The position numbers were made by a program, and so were the translations under genes. Under the pieces are notes generated by a model. The model worked only from the letters and a program-made list of their open reading frames with translations. It made no database searches and had not been told where the DNA came from. Source: CAYLXN01 sp964388235 (lineage in GTDB: Bacteria; Patescibacteriota; Saccharimonadia; Saccharimonadales; Saccharimonadaceae). From it: a stretch of DNA of 64,000 nt. The stretch lies in the NCBI GenBank assembly GCA_964388235.1, contig CAYLXN010000001.1:29974-93973 (forward strand), in the 5' to 3' direction. How positions within the stretch are numbered: position 1 is the first letter of the stretch; every line of letters starts with the position of its first letter. Shown piece by piece: positions 25,468 through 33,363 of the stretch.

Positions 25468-25560
25468 TTTCACGAAGCTCCTGCCTAAAACGTAACCTCC
25501 TCATTTTGGCTGAGGGGACGGCAACCGTCCAGTGGTTTACGTTTCACGCAGCAGCCTCCT
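25468..25560. repeat. tRNA-Ser-derived repeat, copy A
   Basis: 93 bases, running from TTTCACGAAGCTCCTGCC to GCAGCAGCCTCCT, similar to copy B at 25591-25679. It contains the hairpin GGACGG-CAA-CCGTCC, a CCTCA/TGAGG hairpin, and outer arms CGTAACC/GGTTTACG. The segment GGCTGAGGGGACGG resembles the sense strand of the adjacent tRNA-Ser, while the flank GGTACTCCTCCGCA matches its 5' end in the other orientation. Confidence 0.7.
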
Positions 25561-25590
25561 ATGGTACTCCTCCGCATCGAAGCTTTTGTA

Positions 25591-25679
25591 TTTCACGAAG
25601 CTCCTGCCTAAAACGCAATATTCCTCAGCTGAGGGGACGGCAACCGTCCAGCAATTTACGTTTCACGCAGCAGCCTCCT
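25591..25679. repeat. tRNA-Ser-derived repeat, copy B
   Basis: 89 bases, same order of elements as copy A: TTTCACGAAGCTCCTGCC, a perfect CCTCAGCTGAGG palindrome, GGACGG-CAA-CCGTCC, then TTTACGTTTCACGCAGCAGC. The rest of the gene-free stretch 25447-25814 holds only the promoter of the next gene. Confidence 0.7.
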
Positions 25680-25756
25680 TGGCTTGACAACCAACCCTAA
25701 CTACAGGAGGTGAATCACATTTTAGCATAGTTTCAGATAAAAGTTAATAATTAATC

Positions 25757-25785
25757 TAGACAAAATGAACACCATTTGCTATAAT
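25757..25785 (+). promoter_or_regulatory. Promoter of pilin-like gene 6
   Basis: TAGACA at 25757-25762, 17 bases, TATAAT at 25780-25785. Confidence 0.65.
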
Positions 25786-25814
25786 TACAACATAATTTTG
25801 AAAGGATTAAAAGC

Positions 25815-26240
25815 ATGAAATTTATGACAAAAAACATATTTGCTAGTCTGGGACTGATTGTTGGCATGATGCTATCGTCTTTTGGCGGTGCTAATGTTTT
25901 GGCTTTGCCGCAAGCAATTGACGGGGGAGTGCCAGCAGGAGTTGAGGCAGCGCGAGGTGCTAATCAACCAAGTGAATTATTTGGTGATCAAGGTATTTTT
26001 CAGCGAATTACTAATATTTTGCTGTTTCTGATTGGCGTTTTGAGTGTGATTATGCTGATTGTTGGTGGCTTACGCTACGTCTTGTCGGGTGGCAATCAAC
26101 AGGCAGTTGGGGCCGCTAAAAACACTATCCTCTATGCCATCGCTGGTTTAATTATCGCTATTTTGTCTTACGCCATCATAAACTTCGTAATGACAACCTT
26201 TACTGGCGGCGCTGGTTACTCGGGTGGTATTGACGCATAA
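25815..26240 (+). CDS. T4SS pilin-like small membrane protein 6
   Basis: 141 residues. Signal helix at about 7-31, an exported segment with the LFGDQGIFQRI motif also seen in gene 5 (LFGNAGIFQTV), then two core helices (about 72-96 and 108-131) around the loop LSGGNQQAVGAAKN. It is a clear paralogue of the 3000 and 3440 genes, but lies 22 kb away with its own promoter and a GAAAGGA ribosome site. The C-terminus is Gly-rich (TGGAGYSGGID). Probably another subunit type of the same system. Confidence 0.74.
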   Translation: MKFMTKNIFASLGLIVGMMLSSFGGANVLALPQAIDGGVPAGVEAARGANQPSELFGDQGIFQRITNILLFLIGVLSVIMLIVGGLRYVLSGGNQQAVGAAKNTILYAIAGLIIAILSYAIINFVMTTFTGGAGYSGGIDA

Positions 26241-26270
26241 ATAAACATAGCCGTTTTGGTTTAATTCTGC

Positions 26271-26276
26271 TATAAT
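26271..26276 (+). promoter_or_regulatory. -10 box of the 479-residue membrane protein gene
   Basis: TGCTATAAT ending at 26276, 37 bases before the ATG. Confidence 0.5.
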
Positions 26277-26312
26277 CTCCTTATTAACAATAATTAATAA
26301 GTAGATTTTCAG

Positions 26313-27752
26313 ATGAAAAAGAGATTTTTTGCTGGCTTGGGCGCTTTGCTCTTGGTGGCAATTGGTTGGTTGGGTATGTCTGACTCGACTCAAGCAGCGG
26401 ATTTATGGAATGGTCAAAAGCATTTCTATACCGTTCAAATGCGTGACGATGGCCGGGCGATCACTTACGCGAAACTGGTTTTTATGAACGATAGCGACAC
26501 TGACCAGACTGAGTTTAAATTTAAATTACCAGAGGGTGTAAACGCAGATAATCTTTCAGGTCAACAAGTGCTAGCGCCGTTGAAAGATGAGCAGCGGGTT
26601 TGTAAAACTTATGAAACTAAAGATCAGTTTTTAGTTCGGGTTCCTAGCTACAGAGACGATTCGTTTGCCGACGATGCTTACCAAAGAATGCGCGAGTGTA
26701 AAGAATACGATCGCAGCGCTGGCGATTACGACAATGATTTTAATTTCTACGACAATACCTTGTCTAGTGACTACCGTTCATTTAGTTATTACCAAGATTC
26801 GAAAAACAAGGAAGGCTTTCACTATGCTAAATTGGATCCGAAGCGAGAGGGTGATCAATATGTTTTCACCTTGAATCAGCCGATCAAAGCTCACAAGCAA
26901 GGGGCAATTTTGGTGACTTACACTAGTGCTGATTTTACAACTAATATTTTGGGGCGTTTTAGCTATAATTACAAAACTTTAGCCGTCGAAAGCATGGTTG
27001 ACGAGGCTAATGTGTCGATCAATTTTGATGAAAGTTTGTATGCTAAAGACACCGCTAAGCAAACTCGAGAAATCTCAGGAATATCAATATCTGAAGGGAT
27101 GTCTGCTTCACTAGATAGCGGACTTAGGAGATCACAGAGTGTTATTGAAAGAAGAGAGAGTAATATTGGTCAGGGTGGCTATATTCATAAGCAGCAAGTT
27201 GATATTTTGCCTAATGAAAGTACAAGCATCAAGGGTGTGTATGCAACGACTAAATTTATGCTAAAAATCGGTGATTACGCCAAGATGTTGCTGGTGATCA
27301 TCGCTATCGCCGCTGCGATTATTCTGGTGGTGTTTTTCTACCGCCGTTATCGCCGCAAGCATCCAAAACCAGTGTCGCAACCAGTGGTAGTTAAGGGTGA
27401 GGGTTTGGAGGTTGTTGATCAGACAGTTGTCACCAAGTCAGTCGCTCTTTTTGACTTATTTAAAATTTCGTTGGTCAGTGTAATTGGGACGGTAGCGGTT
27501 ATTTTTCTGACAATTTTCTTAACAGCAGGAATTTTAGTCGCGGCTAATACAAGCTCTTCCAGCGGACATTCAGATTATATGACTTTTGGAATGATGTTAA
27601 TGATTGCTGTAGGTTACTCGGGAGTCGTCCTGCCGTTGATGTATATCCGTCGTTTTAGCCATCGTGACCAATTCATCTGGGGGTTAATCCAAGTTGGTAT
27701 GTTTGTGTTTGTGGCATCAGCGTCAATGTTTTTGACTTCATTTCTTTTTTAA
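26313..27752 (+). CDS. Exported multi-membrane protein of unknown function
   Basis: 479 residues. Signal peptide at about 1-29 (ending TQAA), a large exported domain (about 30-320) of alternating strands beginning DLWNGQKHFYTVQM, then one helix at about 324-345 followed by a basic cytoplasmic loop (YRRYRRKHPKP), and three further helices (about 388-420, 427-448, 458-478). The plan, an exported beta domain plus C-terminal helices, resembles DUF2207-type proteins but I cannot confirm it. The neighbouring pilin-like gene hints at a surface role. Confidence 0.65.
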   Translation: MKKRFFAGLGALLLVAIGWLGMSDSTQAADLWNGQKHFYTVQMRDDGRAITYAKLVFMNDSDTDQTEFKFKLPEGVNADNLSGQQVLAPLKDEQRVCKTYETKDQFLVRVPSYRDDSFADDAYQRMRECKEYDRSAGDYDNDFNFYDNTLSSDYRSFSYYQDSKNKEGFHYAKLDPKREGDQYVFTLNQPIKAHKQGAILVTYTSADFTTNILGRFSYNYKTLAVESMVDEANVSINFDESLYAKDTAKQTREISGISISEGMSASLDSGLRRSQSVIERRESNIGQGGYIHKQQVDILPNESTSIKGVYATTKFMLKIGDYAKMLLVIIAIAAAIILVVFFYRRYRRKHPKPVSQPVVVKGEGLEVVDQTVVTKSVALFDLFKISLVSVIGTVAVIFLTIFLTAGILVAANTSSSSGHSDYMTFGMMLMIAVGYSGVVLPLMYIRRFSHRDQFIWGLIQVGMFVFVASASMFLTSFLF

Positions 27753-27770
27753 TAATTTGCTAACTATCTA

Positions 27771-27806
27771 AAATTAAACCGAGGCTAAGCGACCTCGGTT
27801 TAATTT
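27771..27806. terminator. Terminator hairpin
   Basis: A perfect 14-bp stem AAATTAAACCGAGG/CCTCGGTTTAATTT. It sits next to a copy of the last bases of a tRNA-Ser gene. Confidence 0.7.
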
Positions 27807-27821
27807 GGCGGAGAGAAGGGG
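27804..27821 (-). repeat. Duplicate of the tRNA-Ser(GGA) 3' end
   Basis: TTTGGCGGAGAGAAGGGG is identical to 27983-28000, the 3' end of tRNA-Ser(GGA) with its CCA. No tRNA body is present here, so it is a remnant or recombination scar. The 128 bases between the two copies hold a few hairpins and no gene. Confidence 0.7.
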
Positions 27822-27949
27822 GGTGGCGCTCGCTTTGCTCGCTATATCCGTTGGCTCATGAAAAATGTAAACGCTTTTTCATTTTACGGCGCTTCACGAA
27901 CCCTGTTTTACTCCGCAAAAACGGGGTTCTCGGTCGCCTATTTCACAGC

Positions 27950-27985
27950 AAACTAAAAAGAGATCAAAAGATCTCATTTTAGTTT
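27950..27985 (-). terminator. Terminator of tRNA-Ser(GGA)
   Basis: The stem AAACTAAAA-A-GAGATC pairs with GATCTC-A-TTTTAGTTT, with one mismatch, at the 3' end of the tRNA gene. Confidence 0.75.
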
Positions 27986-28074
27986 GGCGGAGAGAAGGGG
28001 ATTCGAACCCCTGATACGGTTGCCCGCATACACGCTTTCCAAGCGTGCTCCTTCAGCCACTCGGACATCTCTCC
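27985..28074 (-). tRNA. tRNA-Ser (anticodon GGA), CCA encoded
   Basis: The acceptor GGAGAGA pairs with TCTCTCC. The loop TTGGAAA sits on a CACGC/GCGTG stem, with a long variable arm and T-loop GTTCGAATC. Confidence 0.95.
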
Positions 28075-28090
28075 ATTTAGGATAGATTTA

Positions 28091-28462
28091 TTATAGCAAA
28101 TTTATTATTTTTGGGATAAAGATTAGCGAACCGACGAAGGCTGCTACGATCGCTGTGATCAGGACAGCAGCGGCGGACAAGTCTTTAATTTTGCGAATTT
28201 GCTCGCGCTTCTCGAGGCAAACAAAGTCCATAATGTTCTCGATGGCGGTGTTGAGGGTTTCGGTCGCTAACACCAAGCCGATCATGATTGCTAGCACACA
28301 AATTTCAACTATGGGCGCTTTAAGAATAATTGCCACCGCAATTACGCCGATCGAGGCTAGTATATGAACAAAATAATTTCGCTCCTCGACAATTAACAAT
28401 CTAATCCCGTCAATCGCGTGGGTGAAGCTCAACAAAAAAGCTTTCATGAATCGCCAAAACAT
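28091..28462 (-). CDS. dgkA: Diacylglycerol/undecaprenol kinase family protein
   Basis: 123 residues from the ATG at 28462. A longer frame to 28504 would run back through its own promoter and is rejected. HAIDGIRLLIVEERNYFVH near the start and the signature ATETLNTAIENIMDFV (near 66) identify the family, which has three membrane helices. In Gram-positive bacteria the member enzymes phosphorylate undecaprenol for the cell-wall carrier cycle. TATAAT lies seven bases before the ATG, so the mRNA is probably leaderless. Confidence 0.92.
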   Translation of the reverse strand: MFWRFMKAFLLSFTHAIDGIRLLIVEERNYFVHILASIGVIAVAIILKAPIVEICVLAIMIGLVLATETLNTAIENIMDFVCLEKREQIRKIKDLSAAAVLITAIVAAFVGSLIFIPKIINLL

Positions 28463-28469
28463 GACTCTA

Positions 28470-28475
28470 ATTATA
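28470..28475 (-). promoter_or_regulatory. -10 box of dgkA, predicted leaderless
   Basis: TGTATAAT on the minus strand, seven bases before the ATG at 28462. Confidence 0.6.
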
Positions 28476-28489
28476 CAACTAACAAGCCA

Positions 28490-28521
28490 AAATAAAAACT
28501 CCACCGAATAAATCGGTGGAG
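28490..28521 (-). terminator. Terminator of the structured RNA
   Basis: CTCCACCGA/TCGGTGGAG stem (9 bp) followed by TTTTTATTTT on the minus strand. Confidence 0.85.
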
Positions 28522-29152
28522 GAAAACTCTATCTAATAATTTGTAACTGGTAAAACCAGCTACGCTAGGGCTTTATTTAATTAATCTTGCGATTAACCAA
28601 ATTACAAATTACTTTTTAAGGTAATTTGCTCTTTAGTCCTAGGTTCTGCTAGCATAAAATGTCTATAATCAGCATCAACTAAAGAAACTTTAATCAACAA
28701 CTGTCATAAATCACTACACTAGCAGAGTCTAGAACTAAAACAGACTCTAGAGAGTTAACCTCGATAACTAATAGCCAACAAATTTGACCAGACAAAGTCT
28801 TAAATCTAATCTGGGCCAATTAATTATAGTGATAGTCATCAGAACCAACCAGATCTAAACATTACTGTTTAAAAATGATTAATCAGACGCAGTCAGGGGA
28901 GACTGTCGATAGATTGTAGTATTCACCAACCCTCAAATTAGCTAGTTAACTAAAGATAAAGTCAGATACAAATTGTAGCTAAAATTATCCGAATGACTAA
29001 TTTCTTTGACAAAACTAGTAACTCGGTTAACTAGCTAAGTTGAAGGTTAGTAAGTCTATCAATTCATCAAGTAATCGGTGATTAACTGGTGAATTATTAC
29101 ATAGGTTTAATGTTCGCGCTTTCGGGTGAGGTTTTGGTCTCATCAAAAGCGT
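28490..29152 (-). ncRNA. Candidate large structured RNA (about 660 nt), family unknown
   Basis: No convincing gene lies in this stretch. On the minus strand a promoter box (29164-29159) is followed by an RNA that begins with a CGCTTT/AAAGCG hairpin (29151-29117). It contains a 25-bp helix (29050-29026 with 28950-28926) with 24 of 25 pairs, two of them G-U. It also holds a 7-bp AGAGTCT/AGACTCT hairpin (28748-28724), a TTAATC-GCAA-GATTAA tetraloop hairpin (28596-28581) and a 10-bp closing helix (28611-28602 with 28546-28537). It ends in a terminator at 28521-28490. No tmRNA, RNase P or SRP signature is visible. Confidence 0.7.
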
Positions 29153-29158
29153 AATTGC

Positions 29159-29164
29159 ATTATA
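29159..29164 (-). promoter_or_regulatory. -10 box of the structured RNA
   Basis: TATGCTATAAT on the minus strand, an extended -10 box about seven bases before the first predicted hairpin. Confidence 0.65.
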
Positions 29165-29272
29165 GCATAAGCATTTTAATTTGTCAATAAAAATGTTGTA
29201 ATTGTAGTCAAAAATACAGCAAAACAAATGAAAAAGTCCTTCTCCACAAGGGAGAAGGACGAAATGAACTAG

Positions 29273-29677
29273 TTAGAAGCAGTATTTGGACAATTTGTCC
29301 AATAATTTTTCTGTTTCTTTTTTTGAGAACCCTAAATGCTTTTCCCAGAAATTATATCTTCTGGAGAAGCGGGACTCTGCTCCTCTAAGACGATCAAGAA
29401 TCACTTCTTTATCGTCCAAAGACACCTCCCATAAGCCTCTGTCTTCTGGGGCGAACCACAATTCCGCCACTCTGCAGTAGACCTGGTGGGCTTCGTTGTC
29501 GGAAAAATAGACGATTCCGTCTACTTTTTCCTCAATCACCAACGAAAGAAACACGGCTTCTTGACCAAAAGAATAATATGGTCTTTTTTTGTCGTAGTAC
29601 TCAGCAAATTCCTCAGAGTACTCTTCTTCTTTAAATTTTTCCGCTGCTTCCAGCGGATTTTTAAAACAATTATCCAT
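29273..29677 (-). CDS. Small acidic protein of unknown function
   Basis: 134 residues, rich in Glu, Tyr and Phe, with no membrane helix or signal. A strong AAGGAGGAA site precedes the ATG. The middle (VFLSLVIEEKVDGIVYFSD) looks beta-rich and the C-terminus helical. I do not recognise a family. It belongs to the small strong-ribosome-site gene set. Confidence 0.6.
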   Translation of the reverse strand: MDNCFKNPLEAAEKFKEEEYSEEFAEYYDKKRPYYSFGQEAVFLSLVIEEKVDGIVYFSDNEAHQVYCRVAELWFAPEDRGLWEVSLDDKEVILDRLRGAESRFSRRYNFWEKHLGFSKKETEKLLDKLSKYCF

Positions 29678-29820
29678 AATTTCCTCCTTATAGATAATTC
29701 TTAGTTAGACACCTCCTATTCCTTTGGCACCTAGCTTTCGACATTATAGCATAAAAACACAAAAAGTCAATAGATTAGCTGTTAAATTTGGTTGAGTTGC
29801 AGGGGGTGGAGTTTTTTTGC

Positions 29821-29826
29821 TATAAT
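29821..29826 (+). promoter_or_regulatory. -10 box of argS, predicted leaderless
   Basis: TGCTATAAT ending seven bases before the ATG at 29834. It lies inside the longer upstream open frame and so decides the start. Confidence 0.65.
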
Positions 29827-29833
29827 AAAGTCG

Positions 29834-31495
29834 ATGAAACAAATTGAGGTTTTGATCCAACAGGTGATCGCCGACTTGTGGCAGCAGTCGGTTGATTTGG
29901 AATTGACGCCGACTAAACCTGAGTTTGGCGACCTAGCGACTAATGTGGCGATGCGGCTGGCTGGTCAAATTGGCGCTCAGCCGCGGGAAGTTGCCGAGCA
30001 GATTGTGGCTAGGCTGGCTGATCAACCGTTGATTGCTGATGCCAGCGTGGCAGGGCCAGGATTTATTAATCTGCGATTATCTGATCAGGCAATTGCCGAA
30101 GCGTGGGCGAGCAAGATTGATTTAATTTATCAAGATCAGGTAGTGGTCTGTGAATTTTCTGATCCAAATCCGTTTAAAGTTTTGCACGCAGGGCATTTAT
30201 ATACTAGTGTGGTCGGTGAAGCGATTGCTATTTTAGTCGAAGCCACTGGTGGCAAAGTCTATCGGTTAAACTTCGGTGGTGATGTTGGCTTGCACGTCGG
30301 TAAGACCATGTGGGCGATTCTACAAGCGTTAGGTGGTGAGCAGCCTGGCGAATTAGCCAAAGTGCCTGTCGCTGACCGCTCAGATTGGTTGGCGGCGCGC
30401 TATGTCGAAGGTTCGCAGGCGTTTGAGGACGATGCAGCGGCGGAAGCTGAGATTCGCCAGTTAAACCAACGAGTTTATCAAATCCATCAACAGGATGATC
30501 ACCAATCTAATTTAGCTCAGATTTATTGGCAGACACGAGACTGGAGTTATGATTATTTTAAAGCTTTTTATCAGCGGATTGGGGTTAAATTTGATCGTTT
30601 TTACCCTGAAAGTGCGGTGGCTGAGCGGGGACTAGCCGAAGTTCAGGCTCAAATTGGCCAAACTTTCACCGAATCAGATGGAGCAGTGGTGTTTGAGGGT
30701 GAAAAATTTGGTTTGCATACTCGAGTGTTTATCAATAAGCAAGGTTTGCCAACTTACGAAGCTAAAGATGTTGGTTTGGCGTTTACGAAGTATGACGATT
30801 ATCATTATGATAAGTCGATTATTATTACGGCTGATGAGCAGAAGCAGTACATGGAAGTGGTGTTGAAGGCGCTGGAGCAGTTTGCGCCGCAAGTGTCGGA
30901 GACGACAACTCACATCACGCATGGGATGGTCAAATTAGCTGGTGGCGAGAAGATGAGCAGCCGCAAGGGGAACTTCCTGCGAGCGGTCGACGTACTAGAT
31001 GTTGCTAGCCAGGCTCAGGCTGAGCAAAATAGCCAAGCTAACGAAGCTGTGTCGCTAGGGGCGGTTAAGTATTCGTTCCTCAAGGTTCGGGTTGGCGGTA
31101 ATCTGATTTACGATCCCGAAGAATCAGTCAGTTTGGCTGGTAACAGCGGGCCGTATTTGCAGTATGCTCATGCTCGAGCTTGCTCGGTGTTAGCTAAGCT
31201 GAGCGAGGAGTCAGATTTGGCTGATCAGTTGAGGTTCGATCCCGATGAGCGCAATTTAGCTCTAAAATTAATCGGTTTTAATGCGGCAATTGAGACGGCG
31301 GCTCGGGAGTTTTTGCCGCATGTAGTTTGTAATTATTTGTATGAATTAGCCCAGGAATTTAACCGTTTTTATGAACAATCGCCGATTATTGGCTCTGATC
31401 GACAAGCAATTCGGACTCAATTAGTGCGCCGTTATCGCCAGACATTGGCTGACGGTTTGAAAATATTAGGCATTAAACCACTGGAGAAAATGTAA
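29834..31495 (+). CDS. argS: Arginyl-tRNA synthetase
   Basis: 553 residues from the ATG at 29834. An upstream ATG at 29792 precedes the promoter box and is rejected. It has an N-terminal ADD domain (about 1-90), the HIGH region as NPFKVLHAGHL (near 116), KMSSRKGN (near 375) and a C-terminal anticodon-binding domain (about 440-553). It charges tRNA-Arg, one of which (GCG) lies in this window. The stop overlaps the orn ATG by one base. Confidence 0.95.
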   Translation: MKQIEVLIQQVIADLWQQSVDLELTPTKPEFGDLATNVAMRLAGQIGAQPREVAEQIVARLADQPLIADASVAGPGFINLRLSDQAIAEAWASKIDLIYQDQVVVCEFSDPNPFKVLHAGHLYTSVVGEAIAILVEATGGKVYRLNFGGDVGLHVGKTMWAILQALGGEQPGELAKVPVADRSDWLAARYVEGSQAFEDDAAAEAEIRQLNQRVYQIHQQDDHQSNLAQIYWQTRDWSYDYFKAFYQRIGVKFDRFYPESAVAERGLAEVQAQIGQTFTESDGAVVFEGEKFGLHTRVFINKQGLPTYEAKDVGLAFTKYDDYHYDKSIIITADEQKQYMEVVLKALEQFAPQVSETTTHITHGMVKLAGGEKMSSRKGNFLRAVDVLDVASQAQAEQNSQANEAVSLGAVKYSFLKVRVGGNLIYDPEESVSLAGNSGPYLQYAHARACSVLAKLSEESDLADQLRFDPDERNLALKLIGFNAAIETAAREFLPHVVCNYLYELAQEFNRFYEQSPIIGSDRQAIRTQLVRRYRQTLADGLKILGIKPLEKM

Positions 31496-32067
31496 TGGCA
31501 AAACCAACGATTAACCAGCAAAAAATCCTCTGGATTGATATGGAAATGACGGGGCTGGATGCCGATCGAGATCTGATTTTAGAGTTGGCGGCGATTGTGA
31601 CCGATTGGCAGTTAAATGAACTGGGCACAATTGAATTAGTGTTGCAACAAGATCAAGTTGTACTGGAGCAGGCGATAGCGGCCAATCAGTTTTGGCTGAC
31701 TCAGACTGAGACTCGTGATCAATTGTTGGCTCAAAATCAGCAAGGTTTGACTCGGGTAGAGTTTGTGCGGCGATTAGAAGGTTTTATTCAGCAGCAATTT
31801 GAAATCGAAGCCCCAGCGGCTGATATCGTCTTGGGTGGTAATACGATTCGGGCTGATCGGGCTTTTATTGATCAGCAATTGCCAGAAATTAGCCGCTATT
31901 TGCATTATCGAATGCTTGATGTTAGTGCTTGGAAGGTTTATTTTGAGGCGGCACTGGGTAAAATTTATCCTAAGCCTGAAAATCACCGCGCGCTAGAGGA
32001 TATTCGTGGTAGTATCGCTGAACTAAACTACTTTTTGCAATTCGTAGAGGCGAAACGTGGTCAATAA
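31495..32067 (+). CDS. orn: Oligoribonuclease
   Basis: 190 residues. DEDDh exonuclease with WIDMEMTGLD (near 13), LILELAAIVTD, GGNTIRADRAFIDQ (near 110) and the closing NHRALEDIRGSIAEL (near 162). It degrades two- to five-nucleotide RNAs left by other RNases. Coupled to argS by TAATG, and its end overlaps the next gene by 11 bases. Confidence 0.95.
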   Translation: MAKPTINQQKILWIDMEMTGLDADRDLILELAAIVTDWQLNELGTIELVLQQDQVVLEQAIAANQFWLTQTETRDQLLAQNQQGLTRVEFVRRLEGFIQQQFEIEAPAADIVLGGNTIRADRAFIDQQLPEISRYLHYRMLDVSAWKVYFEAALGKIYPKPENHRALEDIRGSIAELNYFLQFVEAKRGQ

Positions 32068-32401
32068 TTATCAAACTTATCGGCAGTTTTTGTTGGAGTT
32101 GGGGGAAGTTGAAGTTGACCTCGAGCGCTTGCCGGGCTATGAAATTTATCGACGAACTGATCTTGATTTGCCGAGTGATTTGAGGATTTTCGCAATTATT
32201 AAACTAAATAGCCAGCCGTTGCTGCTGGATATTGCCTCTGATCGGCAGCTAAGCCAAAAACTACAGACCGATTACGAATCGGTATTGCCGTCAAAGATCA
32301 TGGATGCCAAAAGCTGGATTCAGGTGATTGATAGCGGACAAGTGGAGACTGAACAGATCAAAGATTTCTTGCGTTTAGCTTATCATTTGGTTGCCAATTA
32401 G
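32057..32401 (+). CDS. Small protein of unknown function downstream of orn
   Basis: 114 residues, GTG start overlapping the end of orn. No signal or membrane segment. It is Leu/Asp-rich, with a likely alpha/beta fold (YEIYRRTDLDLPSDLRIFAI). The third gene of the argS-orn unit. Its stop overlaps the stop of the convergent minus-strand gene by four bases. Confidence 0.6.
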   Translation: MVNNYQTYRQFLLELGEVEVDLERLPGYEIYRRTDLDLPSDLRIFAIIKLNSQPLLLDIASDRQLSQKLQTDYESVLPSKIMDAKSWIQVIDSGQVETEQIKDFLRLAYHLVAN

Positions 32402-33309
32402 TCGTAATTTAAATCGACCTCATGCATGGCTTTTTGGGTAATTTCAATATTTTCGCGATTAGTTTTTATAATTTCTTTTAATTTTTGGTCTTGGGTTTGT
32501 TGATCGAGTCGATTCATTAATAGCAGCGTCTGGTCGACGATGTGAGAGATTTCGTTTCGGTAGTTTCTATCGAGGGTGCCAGCCAGTACAGCCTCGTCGA
32601 GCTTTTTAGTTATTTCTTCAGTCGATTCAGCGTCGACGTTGATTTTAGTCACCACTTTAGGCTTGGTTTTGGTCTCCTTGGCGGCTTCGGCAGCGGCTTT
32701 GTTAGCAATCTCAATTGAGTATTCAGTCATATCATTAGTTAAACCAGATAATGCCTGTTGAGTATTGGCGTTGGCGGTTTTTAGTTGGGAATTTCTGATC
32801 TTAGAATAATATTCGGTTGATAAGCTATTGGCGGCTTTAACTCTGGCTAACAGGGCGACGTTTAAGTCGTTGGATGAAACTTTTTGTGGGCGAGCAAAGA
32901 CAAGCAGGCCAATTAGAGCCAAAATTAACAGTCCACCCAAACCAATTAAAACTAGCATCGGTTTTGTTAATTTAGGGAATTTAGTTTTTGGCTTAACGTT
33001 GGTGGTGTTTATTTTATCAAGAAATTGCTCCGCGTAACTTGATTGTGTTGTTACGGGCGTGGTTTGAGTGTAAGTTGTGGGTTGTGGTGGTTGATTTTGA
33101 GGGGTGGAAGTTTGGGTCAGAGCCGATGGTTGTTGATTTTGAGGGCTTGGCGGTAGTGGCTGTGGTTGGTTAAATTGAGGTGGTTGAGGGGTTGGCTGCG
33201 GTGGTTGTTGAGGTGGGATCGGGTTGGGTTGCGGATCTGGCTGAAAATTAATATCCATTTCGGGCTTGGGCAAGGTAGGAATTTGATTAGGGTCGGGTTG
33301 ATTATTCAT
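32398..33309 (-). CDS. Membrane-anchored protein with Pro/Gln-rich cytoplasmic tail
   Basis: 303 residues. The first about 110 residues are a Pro/Gln/Asn-rich low-complexity tail. One membrane helix follows (about 118-138), then a helical exported domain of about 160 residues with many Lys and Glu. I do not recognise the family. The tail composition matches the C-terminal part of the DHH-like protein at 41910, which may reflect a shared localisation or scaffold principle. Confidence 0.65.
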   Translation of the reverse strand: MNNQPDPNQIPTLPKPEMDINFQPDPQPNPIPPQQPPQPTPQPPQFNQPQPLPPSPQNQQPSALTQTSTPQNQPPQPTTYTQTTPVTTQSSYAEQFLDKINTTNVKPKTKFPKLTKPMLVLIGLGGLLILALIGLLVFARPQKVSSNDLNVALLARVKAANSLSTEYYSKIRNSQLKTANANTQQALSGLTNDMTEYSIEIANKAAAEAAKETKTKPKVVTKINVDAESTEEITKKLDEAVLAGTLDRNYRNEISHIVDQTLLLMNRLDQQTQDQKLKEIIKTNRENIEITQKAMHEVDLNYD

Positions 33310-33350
33310 AGTTCTATTTAAGCATAAAAAATTAACCTAGTAAAGAGTGA

Positions 33351-33356
33351 TATAAT
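33351..33356 (+). promoter_or_regulatory. -10 box of dnaG-rpoD, predicted leaderless
   Basis: TGATATAAT ending seven bases before the dnaG ATG. Confidence 0.65.
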
Positions 33357-33363
33357 AAAAATA

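Noticed and set aside
28490..29152. tmRNA, RNase P RNA or SRP RNA at the gene-free stretch
   Set aside because: No tRNA-like ends or tag frame, no GAGGAAAGUC-type P4 signature, and no SRP core motif on either strand.
29027..29227. 66-codon minus-strand frame at the start of the structured RNA
   Set aside because: It crosses the promoter box and first hairpin, has no ribosome site, and its codon use is unlike neighbours.
29792..29833. Longer N-terminus for argS
   Set aside because: The extra codons span the TATAAT promoter and do not resemble ArgS; the ATG at 29834 fits both.
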